A stretch of DNA of 64,000 nt. It comes from Maritalea mobilis. Its GTDB lineage: Bacteria; Pseudomonadota; Alphaproteobacteria; Rhizobiales; Devosiaceae. The DNA lies in NCBI RefSeq assembly GCF_004363175.1, contig NZ_SNYR01000002.1, forward strand, positions 434,001 to 498,000, written 5' to 3'. The position numbers and the translations under genes were made by a program. Positions 33,477-41,176 of the stretch are shown here, one piece after another. The first letter of the stretch is position 1, and every line of letters begins with the position of its first letter. The notes below the pieces were generated by a model. The model searched no databases and had not been told where the DNA came from. It saw only the letters and a program-made list of their open reading frames with translations.

Positions 33477-34256
33477 ATGTCTAACCTCCAGTTTGAATGG
33501 CAATCTGTTCGACAGTTTAACGGGCTGCAACTTTTCGCAGCTTTCGCCATTCCAAGCGCAATCGCATTTGCCGGGTTTCACGTCATTTTGCCTGCGATCT
33601 ATGCATCTGACGTTCCTGCAATTGTCGCCTGGCCCACCATCGCGAGCATCATGTTGCTTGGGTTCGCCGGTGCCGCTGTGTTTTTGATGAAGCGGGAAGC
33701 TGATGTGCTGGGCATTTCACTGAAGGCCCGCATGTGCCTCAAACCATTATCATTGAAGCAGTGGGGATTTGCGATCGGGCTTTTATTGATCGGCGTCGCT
33801 GCTGCAGCTGGATTGGGCAGTGCAAGCCAGTTCTGGAGCAACGCGACCGGATTGAACGCGCCTGACTATTTTCCCTTCTTCCTCGACCCATCGATCGATC
33901 CCATGTCGACCAGTTCGTCAAAAATGACGCCGGATTTTTACCTTAAAGGCGCATATTGGCTGATCGGGTTGATGTTGATTACGCTTGGTCTCAACATATT
34001 GGTGGAGGAACTCTATTTTCGCGCATGGCTGTTGCCGAAGATGCAATTTCTCGGCGGTGCTTCATGGGTGGTGAATGGGTTTGGCTTTGCGTTTTATCAC
34101 ACATTCCAATTGTGGCTTTTGCCGCAAATTCTACCGCTTAGCCTGTTTATGGCCTTTGTCGTTTATAAAACGCGCAGCATCTGGCCCGCTTTCGCCATCC
34201 ATTTGGTTGTGAATAGTCTGACGGTTGCCGCCATGATTTTGCTTATCGTGGCATAA
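33477..34256 (+). CDS. CPBP-family intramembrane protease
   Basis: This 259-residue membrane protein has about seven to eight helices. The Abi/CPBP metalloprotease motifs are present: EELYFRAWLLPK (EExxxR), FAFYHTFQLW (FxxxH) and a final HLVVNS. The family includes Rce1-like CAAX proteases and bacteriocin self-immunity proteins. ATG 33477 is favoured because GAGG lies 5 bases before it; ATG 33465 in the same frame is the alternative. It stands alone between two terminators, so its target cannot be guessed from context. Confidence 0.87.
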   Translation: MSNLQFEWQSVRQFNGLQLFAAFAIPSAIAFAGFHVILPAIYASDVPAIVAWPTIASIMLLGFAGAAVFLMKREADVLGISLKARMCLKPLSLKQWGFAIGLLLIGVAAAAGLGSASQFWSNATGLNAPDYFPFFLDPSIDPMSTSSSKMTPDFYLKGAYWLIGLMLITLGLNILVEELYFRAWLLPKMQFLGGASWVVNGFGFAFYHTFQLWLLPQILPLSLFMAFVVYKTRSIWPAFAIHLVVNSLTVAAMILLIVA

Positions 34257-34263
34257 ACAAAAA

Positions 34264-34281
34264 GGGCGCCAAAAGGCGCCC
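34264..34281 (-). terminator. Terminator after aromatic aminotransferase gene (bidirectional hairpin)
   Basis: GGGCGCC-AAAA-GGCGCCC is a perfect 7-bp stem. On the minus strand it is followed by TTTTTG. It lies between the convergent CPBP and aminotransferase genes. Confidence 0.85.
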
Positions 34282-34305
34282 TCATTCAGTCGGTTTAAGC
34301 AGAGT

Positions 34306-35496
34306 TTAGCCCTCGCGGGTGACTTTCACCAATGCATCGGCAAATTGATCAATTTTATCGACGCCGAGGCCAGCAATGTTCATGCGGGAATTGCCCACCA
34401 TATAAACACCGAAGTCTTTTTTGAGCTGCTCCACCTTGTCTTGTGAAATGCCGAGCAAGGAGAACATGCCGCGGTGTTCGGCCAAGAAGTCGAAGTCGGC
34501 GCTGTTGGAGCGCTGACGCATGGCTTCGGCCAATTTTTCGCGAATGGTCACCATGTGGTTGCGCACTTGGCTCAATTCTTCTTCCCACTCTTTGCGCAAG
34601 GTGTCATCATTCAAAATGATCCGCACGATTTCTGCGCCGTGATCAGGTGGCATAGAATAGTTTGCGCGGGCAGCGCTGAGCAATTGTGAGAAAGTGATGT
34701 TCGCCACCTCTTCATTTGCGCCGATAATCATCGCACAGCCAACACGCTCGCGGTATAGCCCGAAGTTTTTGGAGCAAGATGCAGCAACGGCCATCTCTGG
34801 CAAGGTGCTCGCCAATTTGCGTACGCCATAAGCATCAGCTTCCAAGCCATCGCCAAAGCCGAGATAGGCAATATCCACCAGCACAAATGTGCCGGTTTTC
34901 GCGACGATTTCTGTCACCTTGTCCCATTGTTCATTGGTCAGGTTGGCGCCCGTTGGGTTGTGGCAGCAGCCATGCAGCAGCACGATGTCGTCGGCTGTCA
35001 TTTTTTCCAACGCAGCGCACAGCTCGTCGAATTTCACTTTGCCGGTTTCAGCATCGAAATAGGGGTAAGTGGCTGTTTTCAATCCCGCAGCTTGCATCAA
35101 TGGCACGTGGTTTGGCCATGTCGGGTCTGACAGATAAACGGTCGCGCCGGGCTTCGCCACGTCCAACAGATCAGCGATCAGGCGCAGAGCACCAGTGCCG
35201 CCAGGTGCTTGTGCGCCGCGTACGCGGTCGCGAGAAATTGAGTCACCCAAAACGAGGTCGATCATAGCATTATTGAAGCCAACATTGCCGGCCATGCCAA
35301 CATAGGTTTTGGTGGTTTGCTCTTTCACCCGACGATCTTCCGCTTTGGCGACAGCGGTCATGATCGGGGTGTTGCCTGTTGCGTCTTTATAAACGCCCAC
35401 GCCAAGGTCAATCTTGCTGTCGCGCTCATCAGCTGCGTATTCAGCAATCAAGGCAATAATTTTATCTTGCGGGGCGGGTTTTAAAGTTTCAAACAT
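34306..35496 (-). CDS. Aromatic-amino-acid/aspartate aminotransferase (class I, TyrB type)
   Basis: This 396-residue PLP enzyme follows the TyrB/AspC family along its whole length: IDLGVGVYKDATGNTPIM, SDPTWPNHVPLMQAAGL, CCHNPTGANLT, the PLP lysine in SCSKNFGLYRERVG and a final substrate Arg in NSRMNIAGL. It transfers amino groups between aromatic or acidic amino acids and 2-oxoglutarate in the cytoplasm. Alphaproteobacterial members with this pattern are usually tyrosine/phenylalanine-preferring, but the split is not certain from sequence. Confidence 0.92.
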   Translation of the reverse strand: MFETLKPAPQDKIIALIAEYAADERDSKIDLGVGVYKDATGNTPIMTAVAKAEDRRVKEQTTKTYVGMAGNVGFNNAMIDLVLGDSISRDRVRGAQAPGGTGALRLIADLLDVAKPGATVYLSDPTWPNHVPLMQAAGLKTATYPYFDAETGKVKFDELCAALEKMTADDIVLLHGCCHNPTGANLTNEQWDKVTEIVAKTGTFVLVDIAYLGFGDGLEADAYGVRKLASTLPEMAVAASCSKNFGLYRERVGCAMIIGANEEVANITFSQLLSAARANYSMPPDHGAEIVRIILNDDTLRKEWEEELSQVRNHMVTIREKLAEAMRQRSNSADFDFLAEHRGMFSLLGISQDKVEQLKKDFGVYMVGNSRMNIAGLGVDKIDQFADALVKVTREG

Positions 35497-35638
35497 TGTC
35501 TTTCCAACTTTTGTGGGTTCGCTTTGTTCGCTGCACTTTGGTAGGCGCTTATCGTTTCACGTGCAAGTGATTTGCATGCGATTTCACCCGTTTGGCAAGA
35601 TAGATTCCTTATCCATTCGACGCATAGGACCTATCATT

Positions 35639-36466
35639 TTGCGACCAATTCACCGCTTGAGCCGAAATTTCACCTTTTTCGCCCTCACCTTGGCATTGAT
35701 GACCCCACAGGCGTGGGCGCAGAAACTGCCGCACAGCCACACCGCGATGGGCACAAATCTTGTACACTCTGTTGAACTGATTGACCCCACCCAGCGTTAT
35801 CAGCATTTTGTGTTGGGCGATCAATTTGAGGCGGCTGGTTTTCAGGTCCATTATCCCGATGGCACAAAGGCGATATTCAACTTGCCTGCCACCGAGGTTT
35901 TTGAAGACCGCATTCCGCGCCTTGTGGATATTACAGGCGATGGCGTTGAAGAACTGATTGTGGTGCAAAGCCATATTCAAAAAGGTGCGTCGCTGGCGAT
36001 ATACGACCTTGCACCAAGCAATGTTTCCCTGCTGGCGCAAACGCCCTATATCGGCCAATCCAATCGCTGGCTGAACCCAGCAGGCATTGCCGATTTTGAC
36101 GGTGATGGGCGGGTAGAGATCGCTTTGGTCTCCAAGCCACATTTGGCCAAAGAATTGCAGCTTTGGCGCTTTTCTAAAGGCAAGCTCTCATTGGTTTCGA
36201 CACATGTGGGCTTTTCCAACCATCGCCTCGGCTCTCGTGAGCAACAGCTTTCCGCACAGGCTGATATGAATGCAGACGGGGTTACTGATTTAATTGTGCC
36301 CGGCCCCAACCGCAAAAGTTTGCATATGATCAGCTTTGCAAATGGATTTGAGGTGTTGCGCACGGTTGAACTCACGGGCGAAATTGCAGGCCCGGTGTCA
36401 TTAAATGATGGCAAATTGCGTGTCCCTCTCCGCTCCGGCAGAACTGAGATTTTTCAGATTTTCTGA
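35639..36466 (+). CDS. Secreted FG-GAP/VCBS-repeat protein
   Basis: This 275-residue exported protein starts at TTG 35639: AGGA lies 9 bases before it, and it gives a compact signal peptide (MRPIHRLSRNFTFFALTLAL, cut after AWA). ATG 35576 would add 21 residues, and the full open frame runs back into the divergent aminotransferase gene, which is unlikely. The mature part is a small propeller-like protein with three Asp-rich, calcium-loop repeats: DITGDGVEEL, DFDGDGRVEI and DMNADGVTDL. Such repeats occur in integrin-like and surface-binding proteins. No enzymatic motif is visible. Confidence 0.78.
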   Translation: MRPIHRLSRNFTFFALTLALMTPQAWAQKLPHSHTAMGTNLVHSVELIDPTQRYQHFVLGDQFEAAGFQVHYPDGTKAIFNLPATEVFEDRIPRLVDITGDGVEELIVVQSHIQKGASLAIYDLAPSNVSLLAQTPYIGQSNRWLNPAGIADFDGDGRVEIALVSKPHLAKELQLWRFSKGKLSLVSTHVGFSNHRLGSREQQLSAQADMNADGVTDLIVPGPNRKSLHMISFANGFEVLRTVELTGEIAGPVSLNDGKLRVPLRSGRTEIFQIF

Positions 36467-36579
36467 GCCCTTGTTGATGGTTACACTGACCTCTGGTCAA
36501 ACCAATTGATTTGTTGCACTATGCCGCATCCAATTTCGCGCCAAGGCGCGCAAAACCAAAATATCTAGGGAGACACAAC

Positions 36580-37749
36580 GTGCCGATTATCAATCGTATC
36601 GCAGAATTTCATGATGAGATTACCGCGTGGCGACGCGACTTTCACGAACATCCAGAGCTTTTGTATGATGTGCACCGCACCGCGGGCAAAGTGGAAGAAT
36701 TGCTCAAAAGCTTCGGCTGTGACGAGGTTGTTTCCGGCATCGGCCAAACCGGCGTTGTGGGCATCATCAAAGGCAATAAAGACAGTTCAGGCAAAGTCAT
36801 CGGCCTGCGCGCCGATATGGACGCGCTGCCCATTCATGAGCAAACCGACAAGCCTTATGCGTCTAAAACACCGGGCAAAATGCATGCGTGCGGCCATGAT
36901 GGGCACACCGCCATGTTGCTGGGTGCTGCAAAATATTTGGCCGAAACCCGCAATTTTGACGGCACAGTAGCTGTAATCTTCCAACCTGCGGAAGAAGGCG
37001 GCGCGGGCGGCAAGGCCATGGTTGATGATGGCATGATGGACCGTTTTGGCATTCAAGAAGTGTTCGGCATGCACAATTTCCCCGGCATTCCGGTGGGCGA
37101 ATTTGCCATCCGTGAAGGCGGCATTATGGCGGCTGCGGATATGTGGAACATCAAGGTTACTGGCGTCGATTCTCACGCTGCCATGCCGCACAAATCAATC
37201 GACCCGATTGTTGTTGCATCGCACATTGTTTTGGCGCTGCAAAGCATCGTGGCCCGTAATGTGGACCCGGTTCAATCTGCTGTGGTGTCCACCACCATCA
37301 TTAAGGGCGGTTCGGCCCACAACATCATCCCGATGCATGTTGAAATTTCTGGCACCGTGCGTGCGCTCGATCCAGATGTGCGTCTGCAGGTGAAATCTCG
37401 TCTGATTTCAATTGCTGAAACTGTGGCGGCAGGCTTTGGCGCCAAAGCGGACGTTGAGTATAATGACGGCTATCCCGTCACCATGAATGCGCCAGACCAA
37501 ACAGTATTTGCTGTGAATGTCGCGCAAAATTTGGTGGGCGAAGATCGCGTCGACGCGAACACTGAGCCGAGCCTTGGCGGGGAAGATTTTTCTTTCATGT
37601 CGAATGCGCGCCCGGGTGCCTTTATCTTTGTCGGCAATGGCGACACGGCCGGTCTGCACCAAGACCAATATGATTTTAATGATGATGTCATTCCCTATGG
37701 CTGCTCCTACTGGGCGCAGCTTGTGGAAACGGCAATGCCAAGCAGCTAA
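36580..37749 (+). CDS. M20D-family amidohydrolase (hippurate hydrolase-like)
   Basis: This 389-residue cytoplasmic enzyme starts at GTG 36580, preceded by AGGGAG at a good spacing; the open frame upstream adds an unrelated leader. M20D metal-site motifs are present: GLRADMDALPI, the Cys-Gly-His of MHACGHDGHTAM, FQPAEEGGAGG, HNFPGIPVG and GGEDFSFM. Family members remove acyl groups from N-acyl amino acids, including hippurate and IAA conjugates. It is a single gene with its own strong terminator. Confidence 0.92.
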   Translation: MPIINRIAEFHDEITAWRRDFHEHPELLYDVHRTAGKVEELLKSFGCDEVVSGIGQTGVVGIIKGNKDSSGKVIGLRADMDALPIHEQTDKPYASKTPGKMHACGHDGHTAMLLGAAKYLAETRNFDGTVAVIFQPAEEGGAGGKAMVDDGMMDRFGIQEVFGMHNFPGIPVGEFAIREGGIMAAADMWNIKVTGVDSHAAMPHKSIDPIVVASHIVLALQSIVARNVDPVQSAVVSTTIIKGGSAHNIIPMHVEISGTVRALDPDVRLQVKSRLISIAETVAAGFGAKADVEYNDGYPVTMNAPDQTVFAVNVAQNLVGEDRVDANTEPSLGGEDFSFMSNARPGAFIFVGNGDTAGLHQDQYDFNDDVIPYGCSYWAQLVETAMPSS

Positions 37750-37752
37750 AAG

Positions 37753-37779
37753 AAAGCCCCGCAACTGCGGGGCTTTTTT
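37753..37779 (+). terminator. Rho-independent terminator after M20 gene
   Basis: GCCCCGC-AACT-GCGGGGC with flanking AAA/TTT pairs forms a 10-bp stem followed by six T residues, starting 4 bases after the stop codon. It abuts the stop of the convergent small membrane protein gene. Confidence 0.93.
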
Positions 37780-37999
37780 ATTTTGCCGGTGCGGCGGTGT
37801 GCCCTTTTGAAAAATAGGGCAAAGCGAACAAATATAATCCGCTGATCAGCAACAGAGCTAAAGGCAATAGCGGCAGATAATAGACCCATTGTGCGGGTTC
37901 TTGCCCTAAGCCGAGGGTGAGAAATATTCCCCCGACAATTAGGGTGAATGCCAGTGAAATCCAGCGATGAGATGTTCGAATAAAGCGGTTCAGTTTCAT
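37778..37999 (-). CDS. Small two-helix membrane protein
   Basis: The protein has 73 residues with two hydrophobic helices (WISLAFTLIVGGIFLTLGL and LPLLPLALLLISGLYLFAL). The true start is ATG 37999, preceded by GGAGGAGG; a longer reading frame exists only because it runs antisense-free through the upstream gene. The start overlaps the stop of the SRPBCC gene by three bases, so it is the third gene of the arsR operon. Function is unknown; it may be exported to or anchor something at the membrane. Confidence 0.75.
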   Translation of the reverse strand: MKLNRFIRTSHRWISLAFTLIVGGIFLTLGLGQEPAQWVYYLPLLPLALLLISGLYLFALPYFSKGHTAAPAK

Positions 38000-38409
38000 T
38001 GAGCCTCCTCCTGCTCTGGCTGTGCCAACACATTTTCCAATTGATTGAAGAAGTTTTGCCACCCGTGGCGGGCACCGTGAAAGGCTTGGTTTTGATCTGG
38101 CTTGAAGCCTTCCTGCTCCATGCGCAAAAGCGTGCCGTTTGCTGTTGGCTCCAACGTCCATGTCACCACGCTTTCCAGTCCATAAGCTTCCCAGCTATAA
38201 GCAAGTCGCTTTTTTGGCTCCACTTCCAGCACTTTGCAGTCCACCGCGCCCCACTCAGCCTTAAACTGGAATTTGTGGCCAAGATCTGGCGCGAAGTCAG
38301 ACTGCATCAGCCATTCCTGAATGAGATGAGGCTGGGTCAGTGCCCGCCAAATTTTCTCCGGCGCGTGGGCCATTTCTCGCTCCACCACAACGGTACGCAC
38401 ATCACTCAT
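37996..38409 (-). CDS. SRPBCC / AHSA1-type ligand-binding protein
   Basis: This 137-residue cytoplasmic START-like protein begins TVVVEREMAHAPEKIWRALTQP and contains GHKFQFKAEWG and VVTWTLEPTANGTLLRMEQEGF, the standard AHSA1/SRPBCC pattern. The fold binds hydrophobic ligands in a deep pocket. Genes of this kind are very often coupled to a small ArsR-type regulator, as here, where the start overlaps the arsR stop (ATGA). The ligand is unknown. Confidence 0.9.
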   Translation of the reverse strand: MSDVRTVVVEREMAHAPEKIWRALTQPHLIQEWLMQSDFAPDLGHKFQFKAEWGAVDCKVLEVEPKKRLAYSWEAYGLESVVTWTLEPTANGTLLRMEQEGFKPDQNQAFHGARHGWQNFFNQLENVLAQPEQEEAQ

Positions 38410-38738
38410 TGATCCATCCTTGTTAGCAACGCATCCAAATCATCAAAGCGGCTCTGCCAGAACTGGGTCATTTGCTGCGTCCAGTCGGCAAGCGGCGACA
38501 GCGCTTCCAGCTTGGGCGTATAATGGGTTTGCCGCCCGTCCACTCGCCCCTCCACAAGCCCGGCCTGTTTCAACACGCCGAGATGTTTCGACACAGCTGG
38601 CTGCGACACCCCTGCCCGCTTGGTGAGGTCCACCACCGTCTGATCGCCCTTTTGGCACAATTGCTCAAAAATCGCGCGACGAGTTGGGTCTGCCAATGTT
38701 TTGAACAGCACATCATGATTTAGTTGGGTTTGGGTCAT
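38406..38738 (-). CDS. ArsR-family transcriptional regulator
   Basis: This 110-residue winged-helix protein carries LFKTLADPTRRAIFEQL, SQPAVSKHLGVLKQAGLV and RVDGRQTHYTP. It lacks the ELCVCDL metal box of ArsR/SmtB sensors, so it belongs to the non-metal group usually coupled to AHSA1-like proteins. Two tandem inverted repeats upstream are its probable operators, giving autorepression of the three-gene operon. Confidence 0.9.
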   Translation of the reverse strand: MTQTQLNHDVLFKTLADPTRRAIFEQLCQKGDQTVVDLTKRAGVSQPAVSKHLGVLKQAGLVEGRVDGRQTHYTPKLEALSPLADWTQQMTQFWQSRFDDLDALLTRMDQ

Positions 38739-38742
38739 AATT

Positions 38743-38760
38743 CATAACTCTCCAGTTATG
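38743..38760. promoter_or_regulatory. Probable ArsR operator 1
   Basis: CATAACT-CTCC-AGTTATG is a perfect 7-base inverted repeat with a 4-base spacer, placed 5 bases upstream of the arsR start codon. Confidence 0.75.
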
Positions 38761-38764
38761 TTTT

Positions 38765-38790
38765 AATTCATAACTACACAGTTATGAATT
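38765..38790. promoter_or_regulatory. Probable ArsR operator 2
   Basis: Arms AATTCATAACT (38765-38775) and AGTTATGAATT (38780-38790) enclose ACAC. The inner 7 bases of each arm are identical to operator 1, and the centres of the two sites are 26 bases apart. Confidence 0.78.
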
Positions 38791-38796
38791 GTCAAA

Positions 38797-39294
38797 TTAT
38801 TTTTGAAGTCGGAGTTTGCTTATCGCGGCGGCCCGGTCTGCCTTGGTTTTCACCACCAGAAATTTCTCAGGATGGAGATGCATATCGCGCATAATGTTGG
38901 GGCGGGTTTGGCGCTTAAAGTTCCAAACCAGTTTCAAATGGCGCAGCGCCAGTTTGTATTCAGGACAATCTTGGGGCAGTTCCGGACGGCTTTTAAATAG
39001 ATAAGGCAGGTTGCGCATTAACGCGCGAGCATATGCAACGGGGCGAGACACATCGAGAAACACAATGATGTCCGCTGCCTGTCGCACTTGTGCGGAAACG
39101 CCCTCAATGATCCAGTCAGGCCGCTCAATCAGCTCTCTTTCCAATCGAGTGCGTTGATCAGGCGGTGTTTTTTGCCAACCCGCCTGCCAAACCACTTTGT
39201 CCAGTCCAAACACCGGCAAACTGATCGCGTTGCCTAGCTCTTTTGCGAATGTGGTCTTGCCCGCTCCTGAATTGCCGGTGACATGGATTTTCAT
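38797..39294 (-). CDS. Small P-loop kinase-like protein (adenylate kinase / FlaR type)
   Basis: This 165-residue protein has the nucleotide-binding loop GNSGAGKTTFAKEL at the N-terminus, followed by DWIIEGVSAQVR and ADIIVFLDVSRPVAYARAL as in proteins annotated as topology modulation factor FlaR or adenylate-kinase-like. It probably phosphorylates a small molecule or nucleotide; the substrate is unknown. Its start overlaps the stop of the dehydrogenase gene (ATGA), so it is the last gene of a long minus-strand operon. Confidence 0.8.
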   Translation of the reverse strand: MKIHVTGNSGAGKTTFAKELGNAISLPVFGLDKVVWQAGWQKTPPDQRTRLERELIERPDWIIEGVSAQVRQAADIIVFLDVSRPVAYARALMRNLPYLFKSRPELPQDCPEYKLALRHLKLVWNFKRQTRPNIMRDMHLHPEKFLVVKTKADRAAAISKLRLQK

Positions 39295-40217
39295 GTCACG
39301 GGATCGAGCGGCTGCCCCGTATCAAAATAGGCAATCAGATTGTCCACCACTTGTGCGCCCATTTGCTGGCGCGTCACGTGGGTGGCGCTGCCTGCGTGGG
39401 GGGAGAGCACTACGTTTGGCAAGTTGCGCAAGGTGTCTGGCACATGCGGTTCGTTTTCAAAAACGTCCAATGCTGCGCCGCCCAGCTTGCCTTGTTCAAG
39501 CGCTGCGATCAGCGCTGCCTCGTCGACAATGCTGCCCCTGGCGATATTGACGAGAAAACCTTCAGGCCCCAATGCATCGATCACATCAGCATTGACCAAC
39601 TTATCCGTTTCTGCGCCACCGGGGGCGATGATCACCAGCCAATTCACATGGCTGGCCATTTGGGTGAGATCGTCAAAATATCGGTAGAGATTATGTTGGT
39701 CCGTACGGCCAAAATAACTAATATCCATATCGCAAGCTTCGGCGCGTTTGGCGATGGCTTTGCCGATCCGGCCTAGCCCTAAAATGCCCAGCTTTGCTCC
39801 GGCCAGCTGCCCAGTCAATGGCGCACGCTTTACGCTTGGCCAATGGCCATTGCGCACCATCTCATGATTTTTGGGGATGCGGCGGGCCAAGGCGATCATC
39901 AAACCGAGCGTTAGTTCCGCCACAGCAGCGTTCAGTCGGTTTGGCGTGTTGGTGACAATGATATTGCGCGCCTTTGCGGCGGCAACATCAATATTGTCGT
40001 AGCCCACGCCGAAATTGGCGATGATCTTCAGGTTTGGCAGTTTATCCATCAATTCTGCACCGATGGCACCGCCACTTACCCCGTCAATTTCAGTTGCATG
40101 TTTGGCCAAAAACGCATCTTTATCGTCTGCTTGGTCCATGCGGAATAAGTTGAAATGCTGGTCCATCAATTGCAGGCAATCTTGCGGCAACCCGCCCGCG
40201 ATCAGAATATTTTTCAT
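39291..40217 (-). CDS. D-isomer-specific 2-hydroxyacid dehydrogenase (glyoxylate/hydroxypyruvate reductase type)
   Basis: The protein has 308 residues. The NAD(P)-binding loop is GILGLGRIG, and the catalytic trio is Arg in NIARGSIVDE, Glu in FENEP and His in LSPHAGS. It reduces a 2-oxoacid such as glyoxylate or hydroxypyruvate, or the reverse. ATG 40217 is chosen because it overlaps the stop of the AEC gene (ATGA); an ATG four codons earlier is less likely. The context with GlpD and an AEC carrier suggests handling of three-carbon hydroxyacids, which is inference. Confidence 0.9.
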   Translation of the reverse strand: MKNILIAGGLPQDCLQLMDQHFNLFRMDQADDKDAFLAKHATEIDGVSGGAIGAELMDKLPNLKIIANFGVGYDNIDVAAAKARNIIVTNTPNRLNAAVAELTLGLMIALARRIPKNHEMVRNGHWPSVKRAPLTGQLAGAKLGILGLGRIGKAIAKRAEACDMDISYFGRTDQHNLYRYFDDLTQMASHVNWLVIIAPGGAETDKLVNADVIDALGPEGFLVNIARGSIVDEAALIAALEQGKLGGAALDVFENEPHVPDTLRNLPNVVLSPHAGSATHVTRQQMGAQVVDNLIAYFDTGQPLDPVT

Positions 40218-41146
40218 GAGAGCACCCATAGCCAGAATGAAATGGTGAAGACACTTAACAGCGTGCCGATCAAAACTGTTGTGGCGGCCACGTCTGTGCC
40301 GCGATTAAAGTAGGTGGAAAAGATATAGGCGTTGATGCCAGTGGGCATTGCCGCCAGCAGCACCACAATCCGCGCAATCTCCAACGGCACGCCCAACAAC
40401 GGCACCAGCATCACATAGGCAAGCGCCGGATGGAGCAGATTTTTGATTAACGCCATGGCCAAAGCTGGGGCCCAGCTTGCGGAAAGTCGATATTGCGTCA
40501 ACGCTGCCCCAAGGCCAAACAAGGCCGTTGGCAGCACCGCACTGACCAGCAATTTTGTTGCGTCGTCGAGAAACAATGGCAGCTGCAAGCCAGAAAGATT
40601 GAGCGCCACGCCGGACGCGATGCCGATCAAAAGCGGGTTGGTGGCGATGCGTTTCAGCGCGTCGCGCAATGCATGGCTGATGGGTCGGCCATCCCGGCGC
40701 GACATTTCCATGGTCAACATACCAACGCTCATCAAAGTGGGCGCATGGAAGCCGATGATCATATAGATCGTTGGCAGCGCTTCATCGCCATAGGCACGCT
40801 GAATGATGGGAATGCCCAGCAAAACTGTGTTGGTGAACAGCGCGGAAAAGCCGATCGCCACGGATACGCCGGGCCGTGCGCCAAATTGTGTGCGTGCCAA
40901 GATGATGCCCACCACAAAGCCCGTTAGCGCCGCGATGTAAAAGGGCAGAATCAGGTTGGGGTTGAGCGCTGAGGAAAAATCAATCGTCAGCATGGCGCGG
41001 AACAACAAGAACGGCGCGGCGAAATTGTTGGTGAAGGCGATTAGACCTTTAATGCCATCTTGCGGAAACGCCTTAAACCAGGTGGCGAAGTAGCCCAAAC
41101 CCACAAGGCAAAATACCGGGGCGATAACATTAAAGATAAAGAGCAT
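40214..41146 (-). CDS. AEC-family transporter (auxin efflux carrier type)
   Basis: This 310-residue membrane protein with about ten helices is arranged as two five-helix halves (MLFIFNVIAPVFCLVGLGYF at the start, MPTGINAYIFSTYFNRG near the end). The family includes bacterial malonate, malate and other organic-acid carriers. It lies 30 bases after glpD in the same operon and overlaps the 2-hydroxyacid dehydrogenase gene, so a carboxylate such as a hydroxyacid is a reasonable substrate guess. Confidence 0.87.
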   Translation of the reverse strand: MLFIFNVIAPVFCLVGLGYFATWFKAFPQDGIKGLIAFTNNFAAPFLLFRAMLTIDFSSALNPNLILPFYIAALTGFVVGIILARTQFGARPGVSVAIGFSALFTNTVLLGIPIIQRAYGDEALPTIYMIIGFHAPTLMSVGMLTMEMSRRDGRPISHALRDALKRIATNPLLIGIASGVALNLSGLQLPLFLDDATKLLVSAVLPTALFGLGAALTQYRLSASWAPALAMALIKNLLHPALAYVMLVPLLGVPLEIARIVVLLAAMPTGINAYIFSTYFNRGTDVAATTVLIGTLLSVFTISFWLWVLS

Positions 41147-41176
41147 AAAGCAATCCGCGTCAGATGAGGCGCGGCG

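Noticed and set aside
37778-38161. 127-codon version of the small membrane protein
   Set aside because: The first 54 codons lie inside the SRPBCC gene in another frame. ATG 37999 has a strong GGAGGAGG site and gives a clean two-helix protein.
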